Assembly: GCA_944390105.1 (NCBI GenBank) | Contig: CALXOV010000004.1 | Coordinates: 1 to 45,640, forward strand | DNA from: an uncultured Succinivibrionaceae bacterium | GTDB taxonomy: Bacteria > Pseudomonadota > Gammaproteobacteria > Enterobacterales > Succinivibrionaceae | Reading direction: 5' to 3' | Length of the DNA stretch: 45,640 nt | Shown here: piece after piece, positions 37,330 to 45,447 of the stretch | Position numbering within the stretch: position 1 is the first letter of the stretch | Layout: the number at the start of each line of letters is the position of its first letter | Notes under the pieces: generated by a model | Seen by the model: only the letters and a program-made list of their open reading frames with translations | What the model was told of the DNA's origin: nothing | Database searches by the model: none | Position numbers and translations under genes: made by a program

Positions 37330-38430
37330 ATGCTGCAGTATTTGTCTTTTGGCCTAGTGGCTTACGCTTTTATATCCTTAGTCCTCCCTTTATCCTGCCG
37401 CTGGTATTGGAAGCTGATGCTCTTACTTTTTCTGATACTGTGTGCCGCTAAACCCTATGTGTATCGCTATACCGGTACGTGGCTGGACCCGCGTTTGCCG
37501 CTTACGTTGCAGCTTGGCTGTGAGATTTTGTATGCAGCTCTGTTAATTGCCGTGTTTTTTGCGCTCCTAAAGGATATCTGCGCTTTAGGCTATACTGTCT
37601 GTCGTTTAGTCATGCATGATCGCTTAAGTCCGTGGCCTAAAAATTGGATCGCCCTTGGCATTGCGCTGGTGGCATTAGGGCAAGCTGCTTACGGTACGCT
37701 GACGCAATTTTCCCTGCCGGAGGTTAAAGTCATTCCGCTGCAGGTAAAAGCGCTACCTTCTGAGCTTTCTGGTCTGCGCGTAGTGCAGTTATCCGATCTG
37801 CATATCGGTCCGCTGCTTAAGGGGGATTTTCTTCATAAGGTCGTTGACCGGGTCAATGCACTGCAGCCTGATGTCGTCGTCATCACCGGTGATTTGGTGG
37901 ATGGTAGCGTTGCAGCGCTGGGATCTGAATTTGCGGCTTTAGAAAAAATTAAGGCTCCGGTGTATGCCGTAACCGGCAATCATGAGTATTACTCAGGGGT
38001 AAGCTCGTGGCTGCATGAATTTGCCCGCCGTGGAGTGCACTTTTTACAAAATGAAGCGATTATGCTACAACGCGAAAATGCCCGCGTGAAAATTGCAGGG
38101 GTACCGGATCAGGGAGCTGATGTCGCCAAGGCTCTTTCCGGGGAGCTTGCTGACTATACTATTTTGCTGTCGCATCGCCCGAGTGTTGTTCGTGCAGCCC
38201 AAGGGGCAGATCTGGTGTTGACCGGTCATACCCATGGCGGCACTATGTTTTTCCTGCAACCGCTGATTGCGCATTTTAATGATGATTTAGTTAGCGGCAG
38301 TTATCAGCGTGGGGATCAGCAAATTTATGTTAGCAATGGTACCGGTATCTGGTCTGGCTTTTCCTGCCGTTTTGCTGTGCCGGCGGAAATCACCTGCTTT
38401 GTGCTACGAGCGGCTGCACCGGTGGCTTAA
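37330..38430 (+). CDS. Membrane-anchored metallophosphoesterase (YkuE/YaeI-like)
   Basis: A 366-residue protein. The first ~130 residues hold four hydrophobic segments. The calcineurin-type domain follows with all metal motifs in order: LSDLHIG, VITGDLVDG, VTGNHEY, ILLSHRP and LTGHTHGG. The family includes enzymes acting on phospholipid head groups and other phosphoesters; no substrate can be assigned. The ATG at 37330 is preferred because it begins the first membrane helix; its ribosome site is weak, and a GTG at 37288 would add 14 polar residues. It converges on pqiC. Confidence 0.85.
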   Translation: MLQYLSFGLVAYAFISLVLPLSCRWYWKLMLLLFLILCAAKPYVYRYTGTWLDPRLPLTLQLGCEILYAALLIAVFFALLKDICALGYTVCRLVMHDRLSPWPKNWIALGIALVALGQAAYGTLTQFSLPEVKVIPLQVKALPSELSGLRVVQLSDLHIGPLLKGDFLHKVVDRVNALQPDVVVITGDLVDGSVAALGSEFAALEKIKAPVYAVTGNHEYYSGVSSWLHEFARRGVHFLQNEAIMLQRENARVKIAGVPDQGADVAKALSGELADYTILLSHRPSVVRAAQGADLVLTGHTHGGTMFFLQPLIAHFNDDLVSGSYQRGDQQIYVSNGTGIWSGFSCRFAVPAEITCFVLRAAAPVA

Positions 38431-38437
38431 CATGGTG

Positions 38438-38476
38438 GCCGCTGCTGAATGCAGCGGCGCTTTGCACTATATTTTT
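38438..38476. terminator. Hairpin between metallophosphoesterase and pqiC
   Basis: GCCGCTGC (38438-38445) and GCAGCGGC (38451-38458) form a perfect 8-bp stem with a 5-base loop. The T run (38471-38476) is 12 bases downstream, so termination may be inefficient. It sits between convergent genes. Confidence 0.5.
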
Positions 38477-38484
38477 TCAGAAGC

Positions 38485-39045
38485 TTAATTTAGATAGGGA
38501 GTAGCTTCCTGCAGGAATTTATTACTAATCTGCATAAAGCCTGCTTCAAGCGCGCTACACAAGGCACTGTAGCCGTCAGCGCGCAAGGCGCGCTTGCTAC
38601 TACTTTCAACTTTAAGTAGCGTATTAGCTTGATCATCTTTTAGGGTAAATAGAACTGCAACCTCGGCCTGCCCTGCAGGGGTGCCCTGAAAAGCGGTTAC
38701 GGTCAGCGTATAGTGGGCTTTTTGTAGTGCATTACTAAGTTCAGTATGTTGTGCGCTGAAATTTAGTAGAGCTTGGTTAAATAAAGTGAGAAGTTGCGTT
38801 TGCAGCGGAACCGCCCAGCGATGACTTTGCGCGCTAACCAGTGTGTAATCGCCGGTGCGCATTATAATTCCGCCGTCATTGAGAGGCGGGCTTAATTGTA
38901 GCGTCACCGCAAAGGGATGCGCCGCCGCAGCTGCCTGACAATCGGTAGTTAGGCTGTAGCGCTCTAAATTGACCTGATTTGAGCAGGCACACAGCATCAA
39001 GGCGGTGCTTGCACCGATGATAAAGTGGCTTAATCCTCCATGCAT
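38485..39045 (-). CDS. pqiC: Outer-membrane lipoprotein PqiC (ABC-type transport auxiliary)
   Basis: A 186-residue lipoprotein. The signal peptide (HFIIGASTALMLCAC) ends in a lipobox with the modified Cys at residue 19 or 21. The mature part matches the ABC_trans_aux domain (RYSLTTD, VTLQLSPPLNDGGIIMRTGDYTL, RWAVPLQTQLLTLFNQAL). In E. coli PqiC forms a ring at the outer membrane that receives the PqiB needle. Third gene of pqiABC, 26 bases after pqiB. Confidence 0.88.
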   Translation of the reverse strand: MHGGLSHFIIGASTALMLCACSNQVNLERYSLTTDCQAAAAAHPFAVTLQLSPPLNDGGIIMRTGDYTLVSAQSHRWAVPLQTQLLTLFNQALLNFSAQHTELSNALQKAHYTLTVTAFQGTPAGQAEVAVLFTLKDDQANTLLKVESSSKRALRADGYSALCSALEAGFMQISNKFLQEATPYLN

Positions 39046-39071
39046 AGCTTAATAATTCCTCTTACAGTATT

Positions 39072-40673
39072 TTATGGGTAAGCTTTAGGCTCTGGATCTT
39101 GCGCGTCACTGCCAAAGAGCAACGCATTGGGGACTTGACCTAAATTGGTGGTTAAGGGCTTAATTTCCGTCAGCAGAGCTTGGATTTGGGCAATTGCCTC
39201 TAGTAGCGCTTGATTAAGCGCTGAGCCTTCAGCATAAGCTTTAGTGGCGGCGGTGAAGCTTTCAAAGCTCTTGGTCATCTTCTCTAAAAGCTGCTGCTGT
39301 TCCATACGATTATTACTCTTAGCAAAGGCATCCATCGCCGTAGCAGTACTGCTCAGGGCGCGTTTTAATTCAGTTGAAATTCCAGACACATCAAGTTGTT
39401 GCAGATTAGCTAACACGGCTTCGACCTTATCTTGCAGTGCCGGCTGTTCCTGCGAGGGGATCACCGCAAGGCCGCGATAGGTCTTAAGCGTATTGCTGCA
39501 TTGCGTAAAGCTTAAATTGAGGCGATTTTCGCCGGTGAGAATATTGCCGGCAGCCGGTATGGCACATAGATTATCTTCAGCTAATTTAGCGTGTAGCAAA
39601 GAGGCGACAAATCCACGATCGCTTCGCGGAAAGTTAAGGGCAATCAGCACCGGAATATTGTCATTACCGTTAAACAGACTGCGCAAATCCTTATACCACG
39701 GAGCTTCAATGACCTCACCTATTTTGACGCTTTGATAATAGACGCTGCTGCCCACAGCAATATTCTTTAAGTTGCCTTTGAGCATCACCACGTACAAAAG
39801 CCCAGAGCGCAGCGCATTGAGGCGAGCACTGTCGTAATTATCAAACAGCACATGCTCTTGCTCGGCATCAAAAGGCAGATCCTGTACATCTTGATTGATG
39901 GCGGAAAATTCGACGCCGCCGCGCAGAATGCTGTCAATTGAGTCCGCTGCAACTTTAAGCCCTTCGGTAGTCAATGACATATCAATGCCTGAAGAAATCC
40001 AGAATTTTGTGGCTTGATTTAGCAGTTGCGTATACGGATCGGCAATAAAGATTTCATAATCAATCGCGTTTTGTGCAAGGTTAAGCTTAGAACTGATGAC
40101 ACGCCCTACCGTAAAGCCGCGAAAGCTGACGAAATCGCCGTTATTCAGCCGCTTTCGGGCTTGGGACTTTAATTTAATGACCAGTCCACGCTGACTAGTG
40201 GTCAGCGGTGGCGGCTCATCTAAGGCGGTAAACTCCGTAGCTAAGGACGGATCGTGGCCGACTTGAATTTCAAAGTAGGAGCCAGAGAGCAGGGTATTAA
40301 GGCCGCTGATGCCGGTATTTTCCACGCGCGGTTTGACCAGCCAAAATTTAGTATCGCGGCGCAGCAGATCTTCGGTATCGTCAGCCATTTGAATGGTGGC
40401 AATAGCGCTTTGATAGTCGTTTGATAGCTTGACATCAATTACCCGGCCGACGGTGACGGCACGCGCCTTTACTAAAGTTTTATTTGGTTCTACGCCTTCG
40501 GCGCTGTTGAGCGTCAACTCAATCTTAGGTCCCTGCTCTAAGGTGTTGTGCCACAGCAGGAATGCTGTGACGATGAAGGCGCTAAGCGGCACCAGCCAGA
40601 TGAGGTTTAATCGCTGCGCTTTTTTAATGCGTGCGCTGTCAGCTGAGGGTTTATTCGGCAGATTTTCCGGCAT
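39072..40673 (-). CDS. pqiB: MCE-family lipid-transport protein PqiB
   Basis: A 533-residue protein with one N-terminal membrane helix (about 24-43) and three MCE domains in tandem (roughly 50-140, 165-250 and 290-395), then a C-terminal helical stretch rich in Gln and Leu. PqiB hexamers form a tube across the periplasm for lipid transport between membranes. E. coli PqiB is 546 residues with the same layout. The start overlaps the end of pqiA by 23 bases and has GGGA upstream. Confidence 0.93.
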   Translation of the reverse strand: MPENLPNKPSADSARIKKAQRLNLIWLVPLSAFIVTAFLLWHNTLEQGPKIELTLNSAEGVEPNKTLVKARAVTVGRVIDVKLSNDYQSAIATIQMADDTEDLLRRDTKFWLVKPRVENTGISGLNTLLSGSYFEIQVGHDPSLATEFTALDEPPPLTTSQRGLVIKLKSQARKRLNNGDFVSFRGFTVGRVISSKLNLAQNAIDYEIFIADPYTQLLNQATKFWISSGIDMSLTTEGLKVAADSIDSILRGGVEFSAINQDVQDLPFDAEQEHVLFDNYDSARLNALRSGLLYVVMLKGNLKNIAVGSSVYYQSVKIGEVIEAPWYKDLRSLFNGNDNIPVLIALNFPRSDRGFVASLLHAKLAEDNLCAIPAAGNILTGENRLNLSFTQCSNTLKTYRGLAVIPSQEQPALQDKVEAVLANLQQLDVSGISTELKRALSSTATAMDAFAKSNNRMEQQQLLEKMTKSFESFTAATKAYAEGSALNQALLEAIAQIQALLTEIKPLTTNLGQVPNALLFGSDAQDPEPKAYP

Positions 40674-41868
40674 AGTATTTATCCCAAATTAAGCGTTCAT
40701 CAAAAATCTCAGCGGCCGCCATGGTGATGAGCACTACAGCGCAGAACGCAATAATGGCAAAGCCCGGGTCAATGCTGAGAATCCCGGTTAGGCGAACTGT
40801 CGCGGACATGATGATGACCACAAACACGTCAATCATTGACCATTTGCCGATAAAAGCAATCAAGCGATACAGTCGACTTAAACCGGCAGCTTTAGTGATG
40901 TGGCGGTAGCGGGTTAAATAAATAAAGAGCAGCAGGAGCGCAATCTTAAATACCGGGATGAAGATCGAGGCAAAAAGAATAATGAGCGCAATCCCTTGCG
41001 AGTTCATCTGCCATAACGCTAACACGCCGTCCACAATATTGGAGCCCAAGGCGCTACCTAAGTAGTCAGTATACATAATCGGGTATAAATTAGCCGGAAG
41101 ATATAGGATTAAAGCTGCGCACAGTAAGGCCATCGTTCGCTCTTGGCTGTGTCTTTCACGGTACGCACTTGGTTTGCTGCAGCGCGGACAGTGGTGATGT
41201 TCCTCAAGCTTATATGTAAATCCGCAATGGCGGCAGCGGGTATAGCCTTGTGCTTCTCCGCGCATGCCTGCCTGCAGTTTAGGGGCTGCGGTAATATATT
41301 CATCCCACATTTTCTGCGGTGGCACTTTAAGCCAGCAGTACATCAGCAGTACAGAGGCGGCAAAACCTAAATAGAAGCCGGCATGAAAGCTTACGGTGGC
41401 CATAGAGGTAAGCTTGACCAGGCTTACAATCACTCCAAAAACAAATACATCTACCATGCAGCAACGATGGCAGGCTTGATAGATAAAGCAGAAGATCTTC
41501 TCAGGATGTTGGCGGCATAGGCCAATTAAGATTTGCTGTAACAGCAGGATCATCGGCAGAACAAAAGTGCATAGTAAAAATATGCTAAGCAGCAGTGACC
41601 AGTCAGCTTTGAGCACGGTGAAAATTGAGGCTAAGCTGATTTCGTGATACATCCCGTAGCTTTCAATTGAGAGAAAAGGCTGAAAAATGGCGCAAAATAG
41701 CAGAATTAAGGTACCGATAGCGCAGATAGCGCTATTGTGGATGGTATTTAAATGTCCGGAACGCAACAGGGCTCCACACACTGGACACACGCTTTTTTTA
41801 CCGCGCTCATAGGCAGGCAGCATAACTGCCTGATCGCAAGATGGGCATAAGACGACGCGCTTACGCAT
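40651..41868 (-). CDS. pqiA: Inner-membrane protein PqiA
   Basis: A 405-residue protein made of two repeats, each a zinc-ribbon-like four-cysteine motif followed by four membrane helices. The first has CPSC and CPVC (residues 8-31), the second CRHC and CPRC (about 214-235). PqiA works with PqiB in envelope lipid transport and is stress-induced (paraquat) in E. coli; YebS is a paralogue, but the pqiABC order favours PqiA. GGAGG lies eight bases before the ATG. First gene of the operon, 19 bases after nrdG on the same strand, so read-through from nrd is possible. Confidence 0.92.
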   Translation of the reverse strand: MRKRVVLCPSCDQAVMLPAYERGKKSVCPVCGALLRSGHLNTIHNSAICAIGTLILLFCAIFQPFLSIESYGMYHEISLASIFTVLKADWSLLLSIFLLCTFVLPMILLLQQILIGLCRQHPEKIFCFIYQACHRCCMVDVFVFGVIVSLVKLTSMATVSFHAGFYLGFAASVLLMYCWLKVPPQKMWDEYITAAPKLQAGMRGEAQGYTRCRHCGFTYKLEEHHHCPRCSKPSAYRERHSQERTMALLCAALILYLPANLYPIMYTDYLGSALGSNIVDGVLALWQMNSQGIALIILFASIFIPVFKIALLLLFIYLTRYRHITKAAGLSRLYRLIAFIGKWSMIDVFVVIIMSATVRLTGILSIDPGFAIIAFCAVVLITMAAAEIFDERLIWDKYYAGKSAE

Positions 41869-41887
41869 GCCGTTGCCCTCCCTGCTT

Positions 41888-42421
41888 TTATTTAAACCCA
41901 GCGGCTAGCACCACCTTACCGCATTGCAGCGACTGCTGCACATCGATGATGCGCTGATTGGATGAGCCGCGGAAATCTAAATCCAGTGAATGCTTGGCCT
42001 GCACAAACGGACCGTCCACCACCACATCTAAGTACTGCAACAGTTCGCGCTGCATGAAGTCACTTGATAATTTATCAAAGGTGTAACCGGAATAAGACCA
42101 CAAGGAATAGCCTTCAGCGCGTAGCACCTTAGATAAAGCAATGAGCGGGCGGGTTTGAATAAAAGGTTCGCCGCCTGAGTAGGTGACGCCTTTAATTAAA
42201 GGATTGGCTTTGATTTCCTGATAGAGCACCGAGAGCTTAACTTCCATGCCGCCGTTTAATGGCTGCGCCTGCGGATTGTGGCAGCCGGGGCAACGGAAGG
42301 GACAGCCTTGCGTGAAGATGGTATAGCGAATTCCGGGGCCATCAACAATTGATTCCGGCACGGCGCCTGCTATGCGGATGAAAGTATTCTCAAGGCGCTG
42401 TAAATCTATCTCATCAACCAT
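41888..42421 (-). CDS. nrdG: Anaerobic ribonucleotide reductase activating enzyme NrdG
   Basis: A 177-residue radical-SAM protein with the cluster motif C-x3-C-x2-C at Cys40, Cys44 and Cys47 (FTQGCPFRCPGCHNP) and the SAM-binding VTYSGGEPFIQ. NrdG uses reduced flavodoxin and SAM to place a glycyl radical on its partner. Here that glycine lies not in the large NrdD but in the small ORF immediately upstream (22-base gap), so NrdG presumably acts on that 53-residue protein. AGGA precedes the ATG. Confidence 0.95.
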   Translation of the reverse strand: MVDEIDLQRLENTFIRIAGAVPESIVDGPGIRYTIFTQGCPFRCPGCHNPQAQPLNGGMEVKLSVLYQEIKANPLIKGVTYSGGEPFIQTRPLIALSKVLRAEGYSLWSYSGYTFDKLSSDFMQRELLQYLDVVVDGPFVQAKHSLDLDFRGSSNQRIIDVQQSLQCGKVVLAAGFK

Positions 42422-42443
42422 GGCTGTCCTGTAGTTTTAGGTT

Positions 42444-42605
42444 TTAGTTAACGTGCATGTGCTTGACGCGATCGTGCTCTTCAGCACGCTTGCCGTTATT
42501 AAAGCGATCTAAGGTGCCGACTAAGTAACCGGTCACTCTTCTGATGCGCTCAAATTTAACGCCTTCACCCACGATACCGTTGCGGGCATGCAGTCTCGTT
42601 ACCAT
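42444..42605 (-). CDS. Stand-alone glycyl-radical domain of class III ribonucleotide reductase
   Basis: A 53-residue protein carrying the glycyl-radical motif of NrdD: RRVTGYLVG at residues 22-30 with Gly26 as the expected radical site, then RFNNGK and DRVKH as in full-length NrdD tails. The large NrdD upstream stops before this motif. The ORF has its own ribosome site (AAGGAG, nine bases from the ATG) and lies 56 bases after the nrdD stop and 22 before nrdG. It is therefore a separately translated gene, not a simple frameshift. Residues 13-22 (GEGVKFERIR) repeat the NrdD tail (GEGVTIERLS). It most likely docks on NrdD as a detachable radical subunit, in the manner of the spare domain YfiD/GrcA for pyruvate formate-lyase. 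Confidence 0.85.
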   Translation of the reverse strand: MVTRLHARNGIVGEGVKFERIRRVTGYLVGTLDRFNNGKRAEEHDRVKHMHVN

Positions 42606-42661
42606 TTGCTTATGCTCCTTTTAGTTAAAAATGCTGTAGTTCTAAAAAATACTGTAGCTGT

Positions 42662-44926
42662 TTAGCCGCGGCAGATGCAGTCCACGCCTAATTTGCTTAA
42701 ACGCTCAATGGTGACGCCTTCACCATCGCGGCGGCCGCACTTAGGACAGACATCATTAATTACGCCGACATATCCGCACACCGGGCAGCGATCGACGGGA
42801 TGATTAATTGAGCCGTATCCCATGCCGCATTCCTTCATATAAAGGATTACTTTCTCAAAGGCATCTACATTGCGCGTTAAATCTCCGTCCATCTCCACAT
42901 AGGAAATGGCACCGGCATTGCACAGCGCATGATACGGTCCTTCGATGCGAATCTTTTCTGCAGCCGAAATATTGTAATACACCGGGACATGGAATGAGTT
43001 AGTGTAATAATCTCTATCAGTTATGCCCTTGAGTGATCCGTAAATTTTGCGATCGATTTTAACAAAGCGCCCTGACAGTCCTTCAGCCGGAGTAGAGAAT
43101 AGGCTAAAGTTAAGCCCGGTATCATCCGCTTTCTTATCGCATAGTTCGCGCATATGTCCGATGATCTCAAGGCCTATTTTCTGCGCTTCGGCGCTCTCGC
43201 CATGATGTTTGCCAATAAGCGCCACTAAGGTTTCGGCCAGACCAATAAAGCCGACTGATAGCGAGCCGTTTTTAATGACATCGCCTATCTTGTCGTCAAG
43301 GTTTAAGCGCTCAGAGTCTATCCACACGCCCTGACCCATTAAGAATGGATAATTGTAGACATGCTTATTGGCAATGATGTCAAAGCGATCGAGCAACTGC
43401 TCAAAGATCATTGCCACCACTTTATCTAAGCTGTCATAAAAGCGGCTGATTGAGCCGTGAGCTTCGATTCCTAGACGCGGCAGATTAACCGTGGTAAAGG
43501 ACAGATTACCGCGCCCCGGGATGATTTCCTTGGTTTTATCGTAGACATTGCCAAACACGCGGGTACGGCAGCCCATCAGCGCCACTTCAGTCTCCGGATG
43601 GCCGGGCTTGTAGTACTGCATATTGTATGGCGCGTCTAAAAACGAGAAGTTCGGGAATAAGCGTTTGGCCGATACCTCGCAGGCTAAGCGGAATAGATCG
43701 TAGTTTGGATCGCCTGGCTTGGTATTTATGCCGTCCTTTAATTTAAAGATCTGCACCGGAAAAATCGGAGTTTCGCCCCCGCCTAAGCCGGCCTGGGTCG
43801 CCAACAGCACATTCTTCATGATCATGCGCTGCTCCGTGGTCGTGCCGGTACCGTAGTTAATGGAGGAGAACGGCACTTGGGCGCCCGCACGCGACTGCAT
43901 GGAGTTTAAATTGTGAATTACCGCTTCCATGGCCTGATAAGTTTCGCGCTCTGTAAGCTTAAGCGCCTCAGCCATGATGTAGTCAAGCGTAGACGCTAAT
44001 TCCTCAGGCTTGATTCTGCTTTGCAATTCGCTGCTGACTTCTTCACGCAGTTTAGCCTGCTGCACGTCACCAAGCAGGGTATTGTCCGCCTGATAAATCG
44101 TGCGTCCGCATACTTTGAGCTTATCTACATTAAAGCTGTCATCGCGTAGCGTGATCTGTACCACCTTGCTTAAGTGCTTCAAGTAGGAGGTAACCACGTA
44201 TGGGGCTAAATCATATTCAAACATAGGAATCGACTGCCCGCCATGCATATCATTTTGATTGGATTGAATTGCAATACAGCATAAAGCGGCGGCCGACTGA
44301 ATCGACTGCGGCTCACGTAAAAAGCCGTGACCGGTAGAAAATCCGCGCTCGAATAAGTGTTTGAGGCTTATCTGACAGCAGTTGATGGTTAGTAAATAGA
44401 AATCTAAATCGTGAATATGAATAGTGCCATTGCTGTGTGCTAATGCATGCTCCGGCTTTAATACGTAGCGCTTAACGAAGTCTTTAGAACCTTCTGATCC
44501 AAAGCGCAGCATTAATCCCATCGGGGCATTGGCATCAATATTGGCATTTTCGCGTTTTAAGTCCATATCAGCGGTGGACTTGGATGTCAGGTCGCGGTAA
44601 ATGCGGGTTAAATCGGTATTATAGGTGCGCACGTTGGTACGCTGCTGGCGATAGAGAATGAAGTTTTTAGCTTCATCGGCCAGATCGTGCTTAATCAGCA
44701 CGCGCTCAATTAAGTCTTGAGTATGCTCTACCGTCGGGACTTTATTCACTTCACCTTCGATGATGCTGATTACTTCAGCAGTGAGCTTAACTACAAGCTC
44801 CTCATCCTGCGGTGTAATGTCATCATCAGGGTGGACAGATAATAAAGCCTTCTTGATCGCATTGGCGATTTTGTTTTGGTTAAACGAGACCTTTCTGCCG
44901 TCGCGTTTAACGATAAATCTAATCAT
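42662..44926 (-). CDS. nrdD: Class III (anaerobic) ribonucleotide reductase large chain, lacking the glycyl-radical motif
   Basis: A 754-residue protein. Residues 1-95 form an ATP-cone regulatory domain (FIVKRDGRKVSFNQNKI). The barrel follows with NSMQSRAGAQVPFSSINYGT and GRGNLSFTTVNLPRLG. The C-terminal zinc site has Cys714, Cys717, Cys727 and Cys730. It reduces NTPs to dNTPs without oxygen. The usual R-x-CGYL glycyl-radical segment should follow the zinc site. Instead the chain ends GEGVTIERLSKLGVDCICRG, homologous to the start of the small ORF downstream but lacking the glycine. The catalytic radical must therefore come from that separate protein. The ATG has only a weak GAG ribosome site. 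A promoter lies upstream at 44989-45018. Confidence 0.92.
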   Translation of the reverse strand: MIRFIVKRDGRKVSFNQNKIANAIKKALLSVHPDDDITPQDEELVVKLTAEVISIIEGEVNKVPTVEHTQDLIERVLIKHDLADEAKNFILYRQQRTNVRTYNTDLTRIYRDLTSKSTADMDLKRENANIDANAPMGLMLRFGSEGSKDFVKRYVLKPEHALAHSNGTIHIHDLDFYLLTINCCQISLKHLFERGFSTGHGFLREPQSIQSAAALCCIAIQSNQNDMHGGQSIPMFEYDLAPYVVTSYLKHLSKVVQITLRDDSFNVDKLKVCGRTIYQADNTLLGDVQQAKLREEVSSELQSRIKPEELASTLDYIMAEALKLTERETYQAMEAVIHNLNSMQSRAGAQVPFSSINYGTGTTTEQRMIMKNVLLATQAGLGGGETPIFPVQIFKLKDGINTKPGDPNYDLFRLACEVSAKRLFPNFSFLDAPYNMQYYKPGHPETEVALMGCRTRVFGNVYDKTKEIIPGRGNLSFTTVNLPRLGIEAHGSISRFYDSLDKVVAMIFEQLLDRFDIIANKHVYNYPFLMGQGVWIDSERLNLDDKIGDVIKNGSLSVGFIGLAETLVALIGKHHGESAEAQKIGLEIIGHMRELCDKKADDTGLNFSLFSTPAEGLSGRFVKIDRKIYGSLKGITDRDYYTNSFHVPVYYNISAAEKIRIEGPYHALCNAGAISYVEMDGDLTRNVDAFEKVILYMKECGMGYGSINHPVDRCPVCGYVGVINDVCPKCGRRDGEGVTIERLSKLGVDCICRG

Positions 44927-45447
44927 AGTAGATCTCGTTTATTTTTATTATCTAGAGTGAATGTTTTTTTATGGGTAAAAATCGCCTGATTCTACGCGAT
45001 CGCCCGGGGCAGGATCAAGCCCGAAGTTCAGGCTGTACTTTTTAACTTATTATTAAAAAGTAAATTTTTAAAGGTAAATTGCCTTGACAGCATATGTAAA
45101 GCACTACTGTTGCCGCCTGCTCCATTGAGCCTCTATCTTAAGCTTTTTGTACACCATGGTGCCGGGTTAAATAGTCTTTTTTGTGAGCTCGTACTGAAAA
45201 TAAATTTTGTGATTTAACTTAAATCCGCGAAATTCCCCATGCGTGAGTTAGGGGTTGTACATCAAGTCAGCATAGGCAGATAAAATTATGATAGTCATCA
45301 GCAGCTGGGATTAAGCTCTCTACTGTAGCAAGCTCCCCCGGTGCAGCTGTGCAGTTTTTTGCCGATAAAACTAATTTTGTGATGTTTGCGGAGGTAAGGC
45401 TTTGCAAAATGCAGGATGCTAGATGCAGTGATTTAGGAGATTGTGCA
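44927..45447. other. 521-base intergenic region between nrdD and the right-end rpn-like gene
   Basis: No gene is seen; a short minus-strand frame at 45267-45566 runs against the rpn-like gene and looks spurious. The region holds the divergent nrdD promoter, a 15-base palindrome GATTTAACTTAAATC (45211-45225), and an exact 11-base direct repeat AATTTTGTGAT (45203-45213 and 45373-45383) upstream of the rpn-like gene. Confidence 0.5.
44989..45018 (-). promoter_or_regulatory. Probable promoter of the nrdD operon
   Basis: On the minus strand -35 TTGATC (45018-45013), an 18-base spacer and -10 TAGAAT (44994-44989) lie about 65 bases upstream of the nrdD ATG. A 9-bp inverted repeat ACTTTTTAA/TTAAAAAGT (45037-45045 and 45053-45061) stands just upstream of the -35, in a good place for an activator. 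No NrdR box was seen. Confidence 0.5.
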
